From contig NZ_CAJHBU010000001.1 of NCBI RefSeq assembly GCF_904846715.1, forward strand, positions 62,001-126,000: a stretch of 64,000 bases of DNA. The letters are read 5' to 3'. The position numbers were made by a program, and so were the translations under genes. This DNA is from Psychrobacter vallis. GTDB taxonomy: Bacteria; Pseudomonadota; Gammaproteobacteria; Pseudomonadales; Moraxellaceae. Below the pieces are notes generated by a model. The model was not told the DNA's origin, did no database searches, and saw only the letters and a list, made by a program, of their open reading frames with translations. Shown here one piece after another: positions 53,688 to 60,660 of the stretch; the stretch's first letter is position 1; every line of letters begins with the position of its first letter.

Positions 53688-55445
53688 TTAAAGTTCAGAT
53701 GAAAGCATCCACGTTACCAATCGATGATTATCGATGATTGCCATTGCATGCTTAGTCAATAATGCTTCGACATCTGTTGTAAACACTGTCAAATCTTGCT
53801 TGGACATTTGCGTGCTTGCAGTCGTCAGTTGCTGATTGATAGCACTGGCACTGCACAGTGTTTCTTCGTTTTGGCATACACCATCATTCTTAAACACATT
53901 CGATTCAAACAACCATGCTAACTTTGACCACCAGTCATTTGCACTAATAAGTAAATATTGGCCTTGATGATAAAAGAGGAGCCAAGGCAACGCTTTACGA
54001 TCGCTGTGTTTAATAAGAGAAGGCTCAAGTATTGAATCATTCAAGCGAGTGATGACATCTAAACAGTGTGGTAAGTGTGTTTTTTCTGCAAATGAATCAC
54101 CTAAAAAAATGTCCGTCTCCACTGAAACAATGCTTGAAGTTTTGACCTTCTGGTCCAAAGGCTCATCAATGTGGAATTCTGCTGAATATTTAGATAACTC
54201 TTTGTTTACCAGCAGTTTAGGAGACAGCTGATATGACTGTTTAGGAGATTGCACTTGTCTATTGAGTACCGGCTCATTGCTAGATGAAATCTTGGACGAA
54301 TCAAATGATTTTCTAGTAGAAATATGACGGCCTGATACTTCTCTGTCTTGTTGACTGGTCATTTCTATCGCACTGACCATTTTGAGCTTTGTCCGAAGCG
54401 CATGGCTTAAATGCGCCATGATATTGTTGAGTGGACTGATTTTGATGCGCTGTTTGGAGGGATGTACATTGATATTTAGCCATTCAGTAGGCAAATCAAA
54501 ATAGAGCGCATAACCGATGCCTGCAAGCTGTGCTTCTTGAGCCAATTGGCGCAGCTGATTACTAATCAACGCCTCTTTTACCAGCCGGCCATTCACATAG
54601 ATAAGCTTTGGCAAAGTATGCTTTTGATCACGCATAGGCCATAACCAGCCACTGATACCTGCATGGCTGCTAACGGTTCTATGGTATTCTTTTGCGTGCT
54701 CTATCAGGCTAGATAGATCTACCACCACTTCAATGGCCGTCTCTGTCAACGAGGTGCCAATGGCTTGCTCAAGGCGTGATAAGGACAGACGATTATTGTT
54801 ACTACTGTCGCTTGCGCTTGCAGATAATGAGAGCCTTTTCTTATGATCGTGAAAGAGCGTGAGCGTGATATCTGCCCGCGCTAAGGCTACTTCACGAACA
54901 ATGGTTTCAATATGCCCAAATTCGGTTGCAATCGACTTTAAATTGCCTCGGCGAGCAGGCACGTTAAAGTATAAATCTCTGACCGTAATTGTCGTACCAC
55001 GATTGTGCACAACAGGTAATAGTTTCGGCGTATCATCCAATATACCTGCGACCTGTAATTGGCGGCCGATACCACTATGGTCATGACTGCTGGTCAATGT
55101 CAGACGCGAAACAGCAGCCGTCGCTGCCAATGCCTCTCCACGAAAACCCAACGTCATAATGCCATGAAGATTGGCCACATCAGCGACTTTACTGGTCGCA
55201 TGACGAGTAATCGCCATCACCATATCATCGCGGTGAATACCAGCACCGTTGTCCACCACTTCAATCATGCCCATACCGCCTTGAGCAATATGTACCGCGA
55301 TAGTGGTAGCCCCTGCATCAATGGCATTCTCAAGCAACTCTTTGACCACCGCTGCAGGACGCGTTACGACCTCACCAGCAGCTAATTGATTGATTAGCAA
55401 CGGTGACAGTTTTTTAATACGTGTATTAGAATAATTATCGGACAT
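53688..55445 (-). CDS. mutL: DNA mismatch repair protein MutL
   Basis: Couples MutS mismatch recognition to downstream repair. The N-terminal GHKL ATPase is canonical: LINQLAAGEVVTRPAAVVKELLENAIDAGA (continuous region), VVDNGAGI, RHATSK, LGFRGEALAA and YFNVPARR. The middle (about 340-440) is low-complexity linker. The C-terminal domain (about 440-585) is diverged and lacks the DQHAxxE endonuclease motif, as in enterobacterial MutL, which relies on MutH or an alternative nicking route. No mutH is visible in the window. It is preceded on the same strand by tsaE, with a family A repeat in the gap. Confidence 0.93.
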   Translation of the reverse strand: MSDNYSNTRIKKLSPLLINQLAAGEVVTRPAAVVKELLENAIDAGATTIAVHIAQGGMGMIEVVDNGAGIHRDDMVMAITRHATSKVADVANLHGIMTLGFRGEALAATAAVSRLTLTSSHDHSGIGRQLQVAGILDDTPKLLPVVHNRGTTITVRDLYFNVPARRGNLKSIATEFGHIETIVREVALARADITLTLFHDHKKRLSLSASASDSSNNNRLSLSRLEQAIGTSLTETAIEVVVDLSSLIEHAKEYHRTVSSHAGISGWLWPMRDQKHTLPKLIYVNGRLVKEALISNQLRQLAQEAQLAGIGYALYFDLPTEWLNINVHPSKQRIKISPLNNIMAHLSHALRTKLKMVSAIEMTSQQDREVSGRHISTRKSFDSSKISSSNEPVLNRQVQSPKQSYQLSPKLLVNKELSKYSAEFHIDEPLDQKVKTSSIVSVETDIFLGDSFAEKTHLPHCLDVITRLNDSILEPSLIKHSDRKALPWLLFYHQGQYLLISANDWWSKLAWLFESNVFKNDGVCQNEETLCSASAINQQLTTASTQMSKQDLTVFTTDVEALLTKHAMAIIDNHRLVTWMLSSEL

Positions 55446-55497
55446 TAATGAGCATCATATATTTCGAAGTGCACGTCAGGTATTCATCATATGTTAC

Positions 55498-55639
55498 AGT
55501 CAGTTCAATATAAACGAGAGTCAGCGAGACTGGGATAAATTTTTTGTAGCATCGAGCTGCAACGGCACAGCAAGCAAGAAAAAATTGTACCAGTTTCGCT
55601 TTATAATATCGCGTACCCGTTTTATTCGGTATCAACTAT
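55498..55639 (-). mobile_element. Dispersed repeat family A, reverse copy between tsaE and mutL
   Basis: CAGTTCAATATAAACGAG, then AGTCAGCGAGACTGGGATAA, GCATCGAGCTGC, GGCACAGCAAGCAAG and GTACCAG are the reverse complement of the 39.08 kb copy. It lies in the 205-base gap between tsaE and mutL, where many relatives carry an amidase gene. Confidence 0.68.
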
Positions 55640-55650
55640 TAACCTAAAAC

Positions 55651-56172
55651 CTAAATATTAAGTACTGATAAATCTATCCCTTGCGCTTGGCCTACTTTCG
55701 ATAGGCGCAAATCAACTTGACGAGCATCTTTATTATTATCGTCACTACCTTGGGTCATATCAATAAACAGCGATGGTGCTGGCAAATAACTATCGGCACG
55801 ATTGGCCCATTCGATAATGACCAGTGCATTTGGTTCATCCAGATACTCATCAAAACCTATAAATGACAACTCTTCTGGATCTTGTAAACGATACAGATCC
55901 GCATGATAAACAGGTTTATTTGTCCCATCACTTTGTCGAATACTATAAGGCTCAACCAACGTATAAGTCGGGCTTTTCACCGCGCCTTGATGCCCTAACG
56001 CTTGTAACCAATAGCGAGTCAATGTGGTTTTGCCTGCACCCAAATCCCCTGCCAGCCAAACGCTTCCTGTCAATGACAAAGCAGCCAGTTGCTTGGCTAA
56101 AGCTTGCGTATCCTCTTCAGAGTGCAGTATCAATGTCTTCACATTTTTGTTGTCTGTTATATTATTAGACAT
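55651..56172 (-). CDS. tsaE: tRNA threonylcarbamoyladenosine biosynthesis ATPase TsaE
   Basis: ATPase of the TsaB-TsaD-TsaE complex making t6A at position 37 of ANN-decoding tRNAs. The 173-residue protein has Walker A in LAGDLGAGKTTLTRYWLQALG, then VKSPTYTLVEPY, HADLYRLQDPEEL and IEWANRAD, all TsaE-typical. It follows queD with a six-base gap, so the two are probably cotranscribed, with mutL further down. Confidence 0.94.
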   Translation of the reverse strand: MSNNITDNKNVKTLILHSEEDTQALAKQLAALSLTGSVWLAGDLGAGKTTLTRYWLQALGHQGAVKSPTYTLVEPYSIRQSDGTNKPVYHADLYRLQDPEELSFIGFDEYLDEPNALVIIEWANRADSYLPAPSLFIDMTQGSDDNNKDARQVDLRLSKVGQAQGIDLSVLNI

Positions 56173-56177
56173 CTGGC

Positions 56178-56789
56178 TTAATCTGCCTTTACTTGCGTAT
56201 GCACCTGCATAGTGACTGACGGATTGACAAAACGCTCCCCGCGAATCAACTTGGCATACAGCTCAGGATCATGCCATTCAGCACAAACTTGCTCGCTGAA
56301 CTCAAACGCTTCTAAATCAAGTTTGCCCATTTGCTCATTAGCCACATCATCAGCAAAACACTGCGCATAACCAGTCGCGGTTTCGTGGGCAATCACCGAG
56401 TAAATGCTGACATCTGTCTCACCATTTTGCATTTGGGTTTGTTGTAAAATCTCTTGCGCCCAAAAAAATATCACGCGCGAGAACTGCTCCGCCGACGGTG
56501 ATACTGGCAAACTGATCCAACGCGCACTGAATTTTTTGCAAGCAGCGATATAGTCAGGATCGTCTTTATTCCAAAAACAGATGGCATGATCAAAACTGTC
56601 AATGATGTCTTTGATCGAAGATTTCAGCAGACCAAAATCATAAACCATCTGTCCATGATCCAAGCGCTTGGCCTCAAGAATCAATTCAATCTGATAGCTA
56701 TGGCCATGAATAGAATGTTTACAACGCTCAGAGCTACAATTGCGAACAATATGAGCGTTTTCAAATTTAAACAGTTTACGGATACGCAT
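56178..56789 (-). CDS. queD: 6-carboxytetrahydropterin synthase-like protein (QueD family)
   Basis: Pterin enzyme of queuosine (7-deazaguanine) biosynthesis, or a relative. It shows the zinc and catalytic residues of the PTPS fold: FKFENAHIVRNCSSERCKHSIHGHSYQIEL (one region with the Cys and the HxH zinc pair), MVYDFGLLKSSIKD and FDHAICFW. At about 203 residues it is much longer than the ~120 of E. coli QueD; the second half resembles the longer QueD-like group, with a C-terminal extension of unknown role. I chose ATG at 56789 over the in-frame TTG at 56798. It is in an operon with tsaE. Confidence 0.85.
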   Translation of the reverse strand: MRIRKLFKFENAHIVRNCSSERCKHSIHGHSYQIELILEAKRLDHGQMVYDFGLLKSSIKDIIDSFDHAICFWNKDDPDYIAACKKFSARWISLPVSPSAEQFSRVIFFWAQEILQQTQMQNGETDVSIYSVIAHETATGYAQCFADDVANEQMGKLDLEAFEFSEQVCAEWHDPELYAKLIRGERFVNPSVTMQVHTQVKAD

Positions 56790-56798
56790 GATAATCAA

Positions 56799-57119
56799 CC
56801 AAAACAGTAAGCATCTTTGTGCTAAATAGGAGTTTGCCGCGTCTAGTCATCGGCTTGTCACTCATTATAGCAAATTGCCATGTATCCGTAAGTAAGCACT
56901 TATCAATACTCGTATTGATTGAACGAATCAATTGCACCTAAGCGTTCCAAAAAGAGTATTAAATCGTAGTGGAATTGTTCAAGCGCTATCAATTGCTCAC
57001 CCTTACGCTTATACTCGAATCAAAGTATAGTGTTTGTATTAACTGTCATGGTGTCATTATTAAGTCAGTTTACTCTCACTTAGAAAACCGTATATTTATT
57101 AACCCCAAAGGAAAGAGCC
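56799..57119. other. Intergenic region, no gene seen
   Basis: About 321 bases between the queD start and the small basic-protein gene, which read apart. It should hold two divergent promoters. AAAGGAAAGAG just before 57120 is the ribosome-binding site of the small gene. No repeat copy or terminator is visible. Confidence 0.4.
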
Positions 57120-57242
57120 ATGAGCAAAGGTCAAGACAGTAAAAAGAACGTCAAAAAGAAACCGCTTTTGACAGCAAAAGAGAAAAAAGCCGCCAAACAA
57201 GCAAAGAAAGATGACAATGGCAGTATCTTAGGCAAACATTAA
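57120..57242 (+). CDS. Lysine-rich small protein (40 residues)
   Basis: A 40-codon ORF starting SKGQDSKKNVKKKPLLTAKE and continuing with an Ala/Lys-rich helix, ending SILGKH. More than a third of the residues are Lys. GGAAAGAG lies a few bases before ATG at 57120. Similar small 'SKGxDSKK-xVKKKP' proteins occur widely in Proteobacteria (from memory; no function known to me). The composition suggests a nucleic-acid- or ribosome-associated peptide. It is too short for routine gene callers, but the ribosome-binding site and family-like start support it. Confidence 0.72.
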   Translation: MSKGQDSKKNVKKKPLLTAKEKKAAKQAKKDDNGSILGKH

Positions 57243-57310
57243 TATTAGTGCGTTGCTATGCCAATTGAATCTATGCCAATCAACTTCACCGTTTGATTGG
57301 CATTTTTATG

Positions 57311-57643
57311 TCATGTACTGCGCGGCGCAAACATAATAATCGCCATTCCCAATAGTGCCACCGCAGAACCTAATATATCCCATGTAGTCGGCCGAATGCC
57401 GTCCACTGTCCAAAGCCAAATGATTGCCATAACGACATACACTCCACCGTAAGCGGCATAGACTCGACCTACCGCCGTTGGATGTAATGTCAGCAACCAC
57501 ACAAAAGCCGCCAAACTGAGCACCGCAGGAATAAGCAACCAAATGGACTTGCCTTCTCGTAGCCAAAGATAAGGCAAATAACATCCAACAATCTCTGCAA
57601 GGGCTGTCAATGCAAAAAGCCCAACCGTCTTTAATTCAGTCAA
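57311..57643 (-). CDS. ynfA: YnfA-family small membrane protein (UPF0060)
   Basis: A 110-residue protein with four transmembrane helices and the YnfA pattern: [41 protein letters not shown] and [20 protein letters not shown]. YnfA belongs near the small multidrug resistance (SMR) family; in Shigella it acts in drug efflux (family knowledge). It begins six bases after the PhzF-family gene on the same strand, so the two are likely cotranscribed. Confidence 0.93.
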   Translation of the reverse strand: MTELKTVGLFALTALAEIVGCYLPYLWLREGKSIWLLIPAVLSLAAFVWLLTLHPTAVGRVYAAYGGVYVVMAIIWLWTVDGIRPTTWDILGSAVALLGMAIIMFAPRST

Positions 57644-57649
57644 AAAACA

Positions 57650-58456
57650 TTACCCCTCAACTGTAATAAAGCCCGTCAAATACTGCACGGCATTACCAGA
57701 AACAAGCACTCTATCATTTGCCACGGTGCAGTTAAGCACGCCGCCTCTCTTAGACGCTTGATAAGCAACCAATTCATTTTTACCCAAACGCTCCGCCCAT
57801 AAAGGGGCAAGACCAGTATGGATCGAACCAGTTACTGGGTCTTCATCACCACCATTTGCTGGCCAAAAGTATCTAGAGACAAAATCATAATACTTTTCTG
57901 AGGTTGCCTGACAAGTTACAACCACATCATAAGGCGCTAGCTGCTTCAATTTCTCATTATCACGCACAACATTCAATACATCCGATTCAGAGTCATATAT
58001 GACGAAATACGCTTGAGTATTACGGTAGACTTCAGCAGGCGCAATGGAAAGCCCTGCTGATAGACTCTCTGGAATTTCATCAACTTTTTCAGGCATTCTA
58101 TTAGGGAAGTCCATTTGTATCTTGCCTGCTTCTGTTTGGACAATGGTCATTACGCCAACAGCTTTGGCTGAAAATTTAATCGACTGTACGTTTAGGTTTT
58201 TATTAAACAGTACAAAGGCAGACGCTAATGTCGCATGACCACAGAAGTCAATTTCAGTTAACGGTGAAAACCAGCGAATATGATAGATACCTTTATCATC
58301 AACAACGATAAAAGCCGTTTCAGACAAGTTATTTTCAGACGCAATAGACTGCATCAAAGTATCATCTAACCATTCATATGTCACAATAACCGCAGCGGAA
58401 TTGCCTTTAAAAACAGTGTCAGTAAACGCATCGATCACATTAATTTCTAATTGCAT
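57650..58456 (-). CDS. PhzF-family isomerase
   Basis: A 268-residue protein of the PhzF/diaminopimelate-epimerase fold. It begins DAFTDTVFKGNSAAVI, has the catalytic Glu in NNLSETAFIV and the FCGHATLASAFVLF motif, with the second half carrying EDPVTGSIHTGLAPLWAERLG. True PhzF isomerises dihydro-3-hydroxyanthranilate in phenazine synthesis, but there are no phenazine genes here, so the substrate is unknown. It leads a two-gene operon with ynfA. Confidence 0.9.
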   Translation of the reverse strand: MQLEINVIDAFTDTVFKGNSAAVIVTYEWLDDTLMQSIASENNLSETAFIVVDDKGIYHIRWFSPLTEIDFCGHATLASAFVLFNKNLNVQSIKFSAKAVGVMTIVQTEAGKIQMDFPNRMPEKVDEIPESLSAGLSIAPAEVYRNTQAYFVIYDSESDVLNVVRDNEKLKQLAPYDVVVTCQATSEKYYDFVSRYFWPANGGDEDPVTGSIHTGLAPLWAERLGKNELVAYQASKRGGVLNCTVANDRVLVSGNAVQYLTGFITVEG

Positions 58457-58769
58457 TTGATATTCTCTTTTTAGTTATACGAATGACTATTGAATTATTG
58501 ATAAGCTTGTCGATAAAAACTTATCTCAATCTCGCTAACTCTCTTTTATATTGACCTAACTATATAACGACCGATAGTAGCAAAAACACCCTAGTGCTGC
58601 TAGCTTGAATAGTAGCACTAGGATGTAATGTCGCCGCACTTAAACCATCAAAGGTATTGTTATTTATCAAAATAACGCCATTTACATAGAATCAAAATAT
58701 ATAAATAACTGCTTACTAAAGGGTTTTATCCTAAAGTTGCACTTAAATTTTAATTAGGAAATTAGCGTC
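58457..58769. other. Intergenic region upstream of htpX with a repeat fragment
   Basis: About 313 bases between the divergent PhzF-family and htpX genes. It contains a family A fragment near 58515-58566 and AT-rich sequence that should hold both promoters. No heat-shock promoter could be identified with confidence. Confidence 0.45.
58515..58566 (+). repeat. Dispersed repeat family A, terminal fragment
   Basis: AAACTTATCTCAATCTCGCT, then AACTCTCTTTTATATTGACC and TAACTATA are the complement of the left end of the 4.0 kb copy. Only about 50 bases of the element remain. Confidence 0.5.
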
Positions 58770-59684
58770 ATGATGCGTATTGGATTGTTCTTATTAACCA
58801 ACTTAGCGGTGATTGTGGTATTTAGCATCGTGTTTGGTATTTTATCCAGATTTTTTGGGATTGGAGGCGTACATGGTGCGGGCGGGCTAAACTACACCAG
58901 TCTGGCGATTATGTGCGGCATATACGGCATGGTTGGTTCGATGGTATCACTATTTATCTCGAAATGGATGGCCAAGAGATCAACAGGTACGGTTGTGATT
59001 AAAACACCCAGCAATGCCACTGAACAATGGCTCGTAGATACCGTTGCCAAACAAGCACAAGCTGTGAATATCGGTATGCCTGAAGTGGGTATTTTTAATA
59101 ACTCACAGCCAAACGCTTTTGCTACCGGCTGGAACAAAAATAAAGCGCTGGTGGCGGTTTCATCCGGTCTATTGCAGAACATGAATCAAGATGAAGTAGA
59201 AGCGGTACTCGCACATGAGATTGGCCATGTGGCAAACGGTGATATGGTCACACTTGCGCTCATTCAAGGGGTGGTGAACGCCTTTGTGATGTTCTTTGCG
59301 CGTATTATTGGTAGTTTCGTAGACCGTACTGTGTTCAAAAATACCAGCGATAGCCCTGGTATTGGATACTTTGTGACCAGTATTGTGATGGATATTTTGC
59401 TCGGTTTCTTAGCATCTGCCATTGTTATGTGGTTCTCACGTCTACGCGAATTCCGTGCTGATGAGATGGGTGCAAAACTTGCCAGCAAAGACAAGATGAT
59501 TAGTGCGCTTGATGCGCTGCGTCCTTCTGCACAGCGCCCAGATCAAATGCCTGAGAGTATGAAAGCATTTGCGATCTCATCAGGACAAACACAAGGCTTT
59601 AGTATCGCCAACCTGTTTCGCTCACACCCGACTCTCGATGACCGTATTGCGGCATTGAGAAATTATAATCCTAGTCAGGTTTAA
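58770..59684 (+). CDS. htpX: Membrane metalloprotease HtpX
   Basis: Zinc endopeptidase of the inner membrane that degrades misfolded membrane proteins together with FtsH. The 304-residue protein has two N-terminal helices, the zinc motif [11 protein letters not shown] with both His ligands, two more helices, and the third ligand Glu in [13 protein letters not shown]. The C-terminal [12 protein letters not shown] is family-typical. Start ATG at 58770, or at 58773. It stands alone and is followed by a GC-rich hairpin. Confidence 0.95.
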   Translation: MMRIGLFLLTNLAVIVVFSIVFGILSRFFGIGGVHGAGGLNYTSLAIMCGIYGMVGSMVSLFISKWMAKRSTGTVVIKTPSNATEQWLVDTVAKQAQAVNIGMPEVGIFNNSQPNAFATGWNKNKALVAVSSGLLQNMNQDEVEAVLAHEIGHVANGDMVTLALIQGVVNAFVMFFARIIGSFVDRTVFKNTSDSPGIGYFVTSIVMDILLGFLASAIVMWFSRLREFRADEMGAKLASKDKMISALDALRPSAQRPDQMPESMKAFAISSGQTQGFSIANLFRSHPTLDDRIAALRNYNPSQV

Positions 59685-59712
59685 TCGGTTGATTGTATTG
59701 TATTTTAGTTAT

Positions 59713-59733
59713 AGGGTGCGCTGGGCGCACCCT
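59713..59733. terminator. GC-rich hairpin after htpX
   Basis: AGGGTGCG and CGCACCCT form a perfect 8-bp GC-rich stem with a five-base loop. There is no T-run on either side, so it may only weaken transcription. It lies where htpX converges with the minus-strand micro-locus. Confidence 0.5.
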
Positions 59734-59808
59734 GTTGGGCTGATTTAATTTTAAAAGTTCTTAGTTATCTTTTAATACAATGATATCTATTCAATTAATA
59801 AAAGACTC

Positions 59809-59910
59809 TTAGGTAAGCGGCCCACCAAAGGCCACAAGACTTGTTCCCAGCGCTTGAATAACATCAATTACTGAAGCTGCAAAACATTTTGAAATTGCTA
59901 CTTTTCCCAT
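59809..59910 (-). CDS. 33-residue peptide gene with strong expression signals
   Basis: The ORF encodes MGKVAISKCF at its start, then a hydrophobic/small-residue stretch with ASVIDVIQALGTSLVAF, and ends GGPLT. It is preceded by AAAAGGAGGA seven bases before the ATG, about the best ribosome-binding site in the window, and by TTGACA and TATAAT. The peptide is amphipathic or weakly membrane-spanning with a single Cys at residue 9. It could be a type I toxin, a leaderless bacteriocin-like peptide, a phage-derived peptide or a regulatory peptide. I do not recognise it. The frame stays open upstream to 60015, but that part contains the promoter. Confidence 0.6.
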   Translation of the reverse strand: MGKVAISKCFAASVIDVIQALGTSLVAFGGPLT

Positions 59911-59917
59911 ATAATTA

Positions 59918-59958
59918 TCCTCCTTTTCAGAATTATAGTCTGAATCTAAAGTTGTCAA
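59918..59958 (-). promoter_or_regulatory. Consensus promoter and Shine-Dalgarno for the 33-residue ORF
   Basis: On the minus strand TTGACA (59958-59953) and TATAAT (59937-59932) are both exact consensus boxes separated by 15 bases, shorter than the ideal 17. AAAAGGAGGA (59927-59918) follows. The predicted 5' untranslated region is only about 15-20 bases. Confidence 0.7.
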
Positions 59959-60020
59959 CATACGATTTTTTAAATAAGACAAAATCATCAACATGAGACA
60001 GATAACTAGGAACAAAACAA

Positions 60021-60042
60021 GAGCTGGAGGATTTGAACCTCC
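60021..60042 (-). other. tRNA-like T-arm, possibly an attachment-site or tmRNA 3' remnant
   Basis: The minus strand reads GGAGGTTCAAATCCTCC, a perfect five-base-pair T-stem with the classical TTCAAAT loop, followed by AGCTC. The 3' ends of tmRNAs typically read ...CCAGCTCCACCA, so the match extends past the T-arm. No CCA follows, and no matching acceptor, D or anticodon arms are seen at tRNA distance. It may be the duplicated 3' end left by an integrated element. Confidence 0.5.
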
Positions 60043-60135
60043 ACCGCTAACCGCTGACCTAAAAATCCTATAGGCGGCTGCAAACGTTATATTTAATGCC
60101 TATAATGCCAACTGCCGCTGACATCATAGGACTTT

Positions 60136-60240
60136 TCAAAGATTGAAATAAATCATAGCAATTGTAAGAAAAAACCCACTAATGGCTGTAATTACTGCTG
60201 CTACATTTACTTTAATCTCTATATTGGTTGATATTTTCAT
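60136..60240 (-). CDS. 34-residue single-span membrane peptide ORF
   Basis: The ORF reads MKISTNIEIKVNVAAVITAI at its start and continues SGFFLTIAMIYFNL. A charged N-terminus is followed by one transmembrane helix of about 21 residues. GGA lies eight bases before the ATG, a modest ribosome-binding site. Immediately upstream is a 200-base segment full of hairpins. Size and topology match those of type I toxin peptides and small holin-like or regulatory peptides, but no family is recognised. Downstream, AAAAGTCCTAT and CTATAGGATTTTT can pair across about 60 bases. Confidence 0.5.
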   Translation of the reverse strand: MKISTNIEIKVNVAAVITAISGFFLTIAMIYFNL

Positions 60241-60259
60241 GGCATTGATCCATTCAAAC

Positions 60260-60456
60260 GACTCAACCGGTTGAATCATTAAAGATTCGCATTTATATAC
60301 CGCGTTGCCACGCGGTTGGGCTGACTTTGACTAGTATAAGCTTACCCGATCAGACGACTTCTGCTGGCACAACCAGCCCAAATTTCGAGACTACTCTAGA
60401 TAAGGGATCGCCCTTTAGCCGCTTATCAGGCGACATTCGGAGTTGATGGCTCCGAA
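60260..60456 (-). ncRNA. Hairpin-dense segment, candidate structured RNA or leader
   Basis: At least six stems within ~200 bases: TTCGGAG/CTCCGAA (60436-60456), GATAAG/CTTATC (60399-60427), alternatively AAGGG/CCCTT inside it, GCTGG/CCAGC (60363-60377), CCGCG/CGCGG (60300-60315), GAATC/GATTC (60273-60288) and GACTCAACC/GGTTGAATC (60260-60277, one G-T pair). The segment is more GC-rich than its flanks. On the minus strand TTAGTA-17-TATAAT (60504-60476) would start a transcript just before the first stem. Orientation is inferred; a plus-strand RNA is also possible. Confidence 0.45.
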
Positions 60457-60475
60457 ACTTTTAAATGCTTAACAT

Positions 60476-60504
60476 ATTATACAATCGAAAATATTGAATA
60501 CTAA
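60476..60504 (-). promoter_or_regulatory. Candidate promoter of the structured segment
   Basis: Minus strand TTAGTA (60504-60499), a 17-base spacer, then an exact TATAAT (60481-60476). The -35 box matches only three of six consensus positions. Confidence 0.4.
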
Positions 60505-60611
60505 GTGTAGATAATTCAAGCCACGATAGATAGTAGCAAGAACATAATATCACTCTATACCCCAACTATAGCGTCTGTCCTGTCCAAAACTCCCTATAGA
60601 CCCAGACATAA

Positions 60612-60640
60612 AAAAGCCTATCTATAACAGATAGGCTTTT
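60612..60640 (-). terminator. Terminator after the carboxynorspermidine dehydrogenase gene
   Basis: AAAAGCCTATCT and AGATAGGCTTTT form a 12-bp perfect stem with an ATAAC loop; on the minus strand a T-run continues after the stem. It closes the nspC-dehydrogenase unit. Confidence 0.92.
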
Positions 60641-60660
60641 GATTGAATCACATTCGCTAA

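Larger units (their letters stand above)
59734..60660. other. Gene-poor stretch with micro-ORFs, structured DNA and a tRNA-like arm
   Basis: About 930 bases without any ORF above 70 codons that I believe. On the minus strand it contains, in transcription order: a possible promoter (60504-60476), a hairpin-dense segment (60456-60260), a 34-codon ORF (60240-60136), a tRNA-like T-arm (60042-60021), a consensus promoter and Shine-Dalgarno (59958-59918), and a 33-codon ORF (59910-59809). The individual parts are listed separately. Confidence 0.55.

Noticed and set aside
57650..58456. A phenazine biosynthesis locus around the PhzF-family gene.
   Set aside because: No other phz gene is nearby; PhzF-like proteins are common outside phenazine pathways.
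60021..60382. A complete tmRNA gene on the minus strand: GGGCTG near 60382 and CAGCTC at 60026-60021 are about 362 bases apart, the usual tmRNA length.
   Set aside because: The conserved tmRNA 5' sequence (TGGxTTCGACG) is absent and no tag-peptide reading frame ending in Ala-Ala followed by stop is seen. Only the T-arm-like part is convincing.
59700..60660. A full prophage or integron at the gene-poor stretch.
   Set aside because: No integrase, terminase, capsid or repressor gene and no cassette-type attC sites are present; at most a remnant or small satellite.
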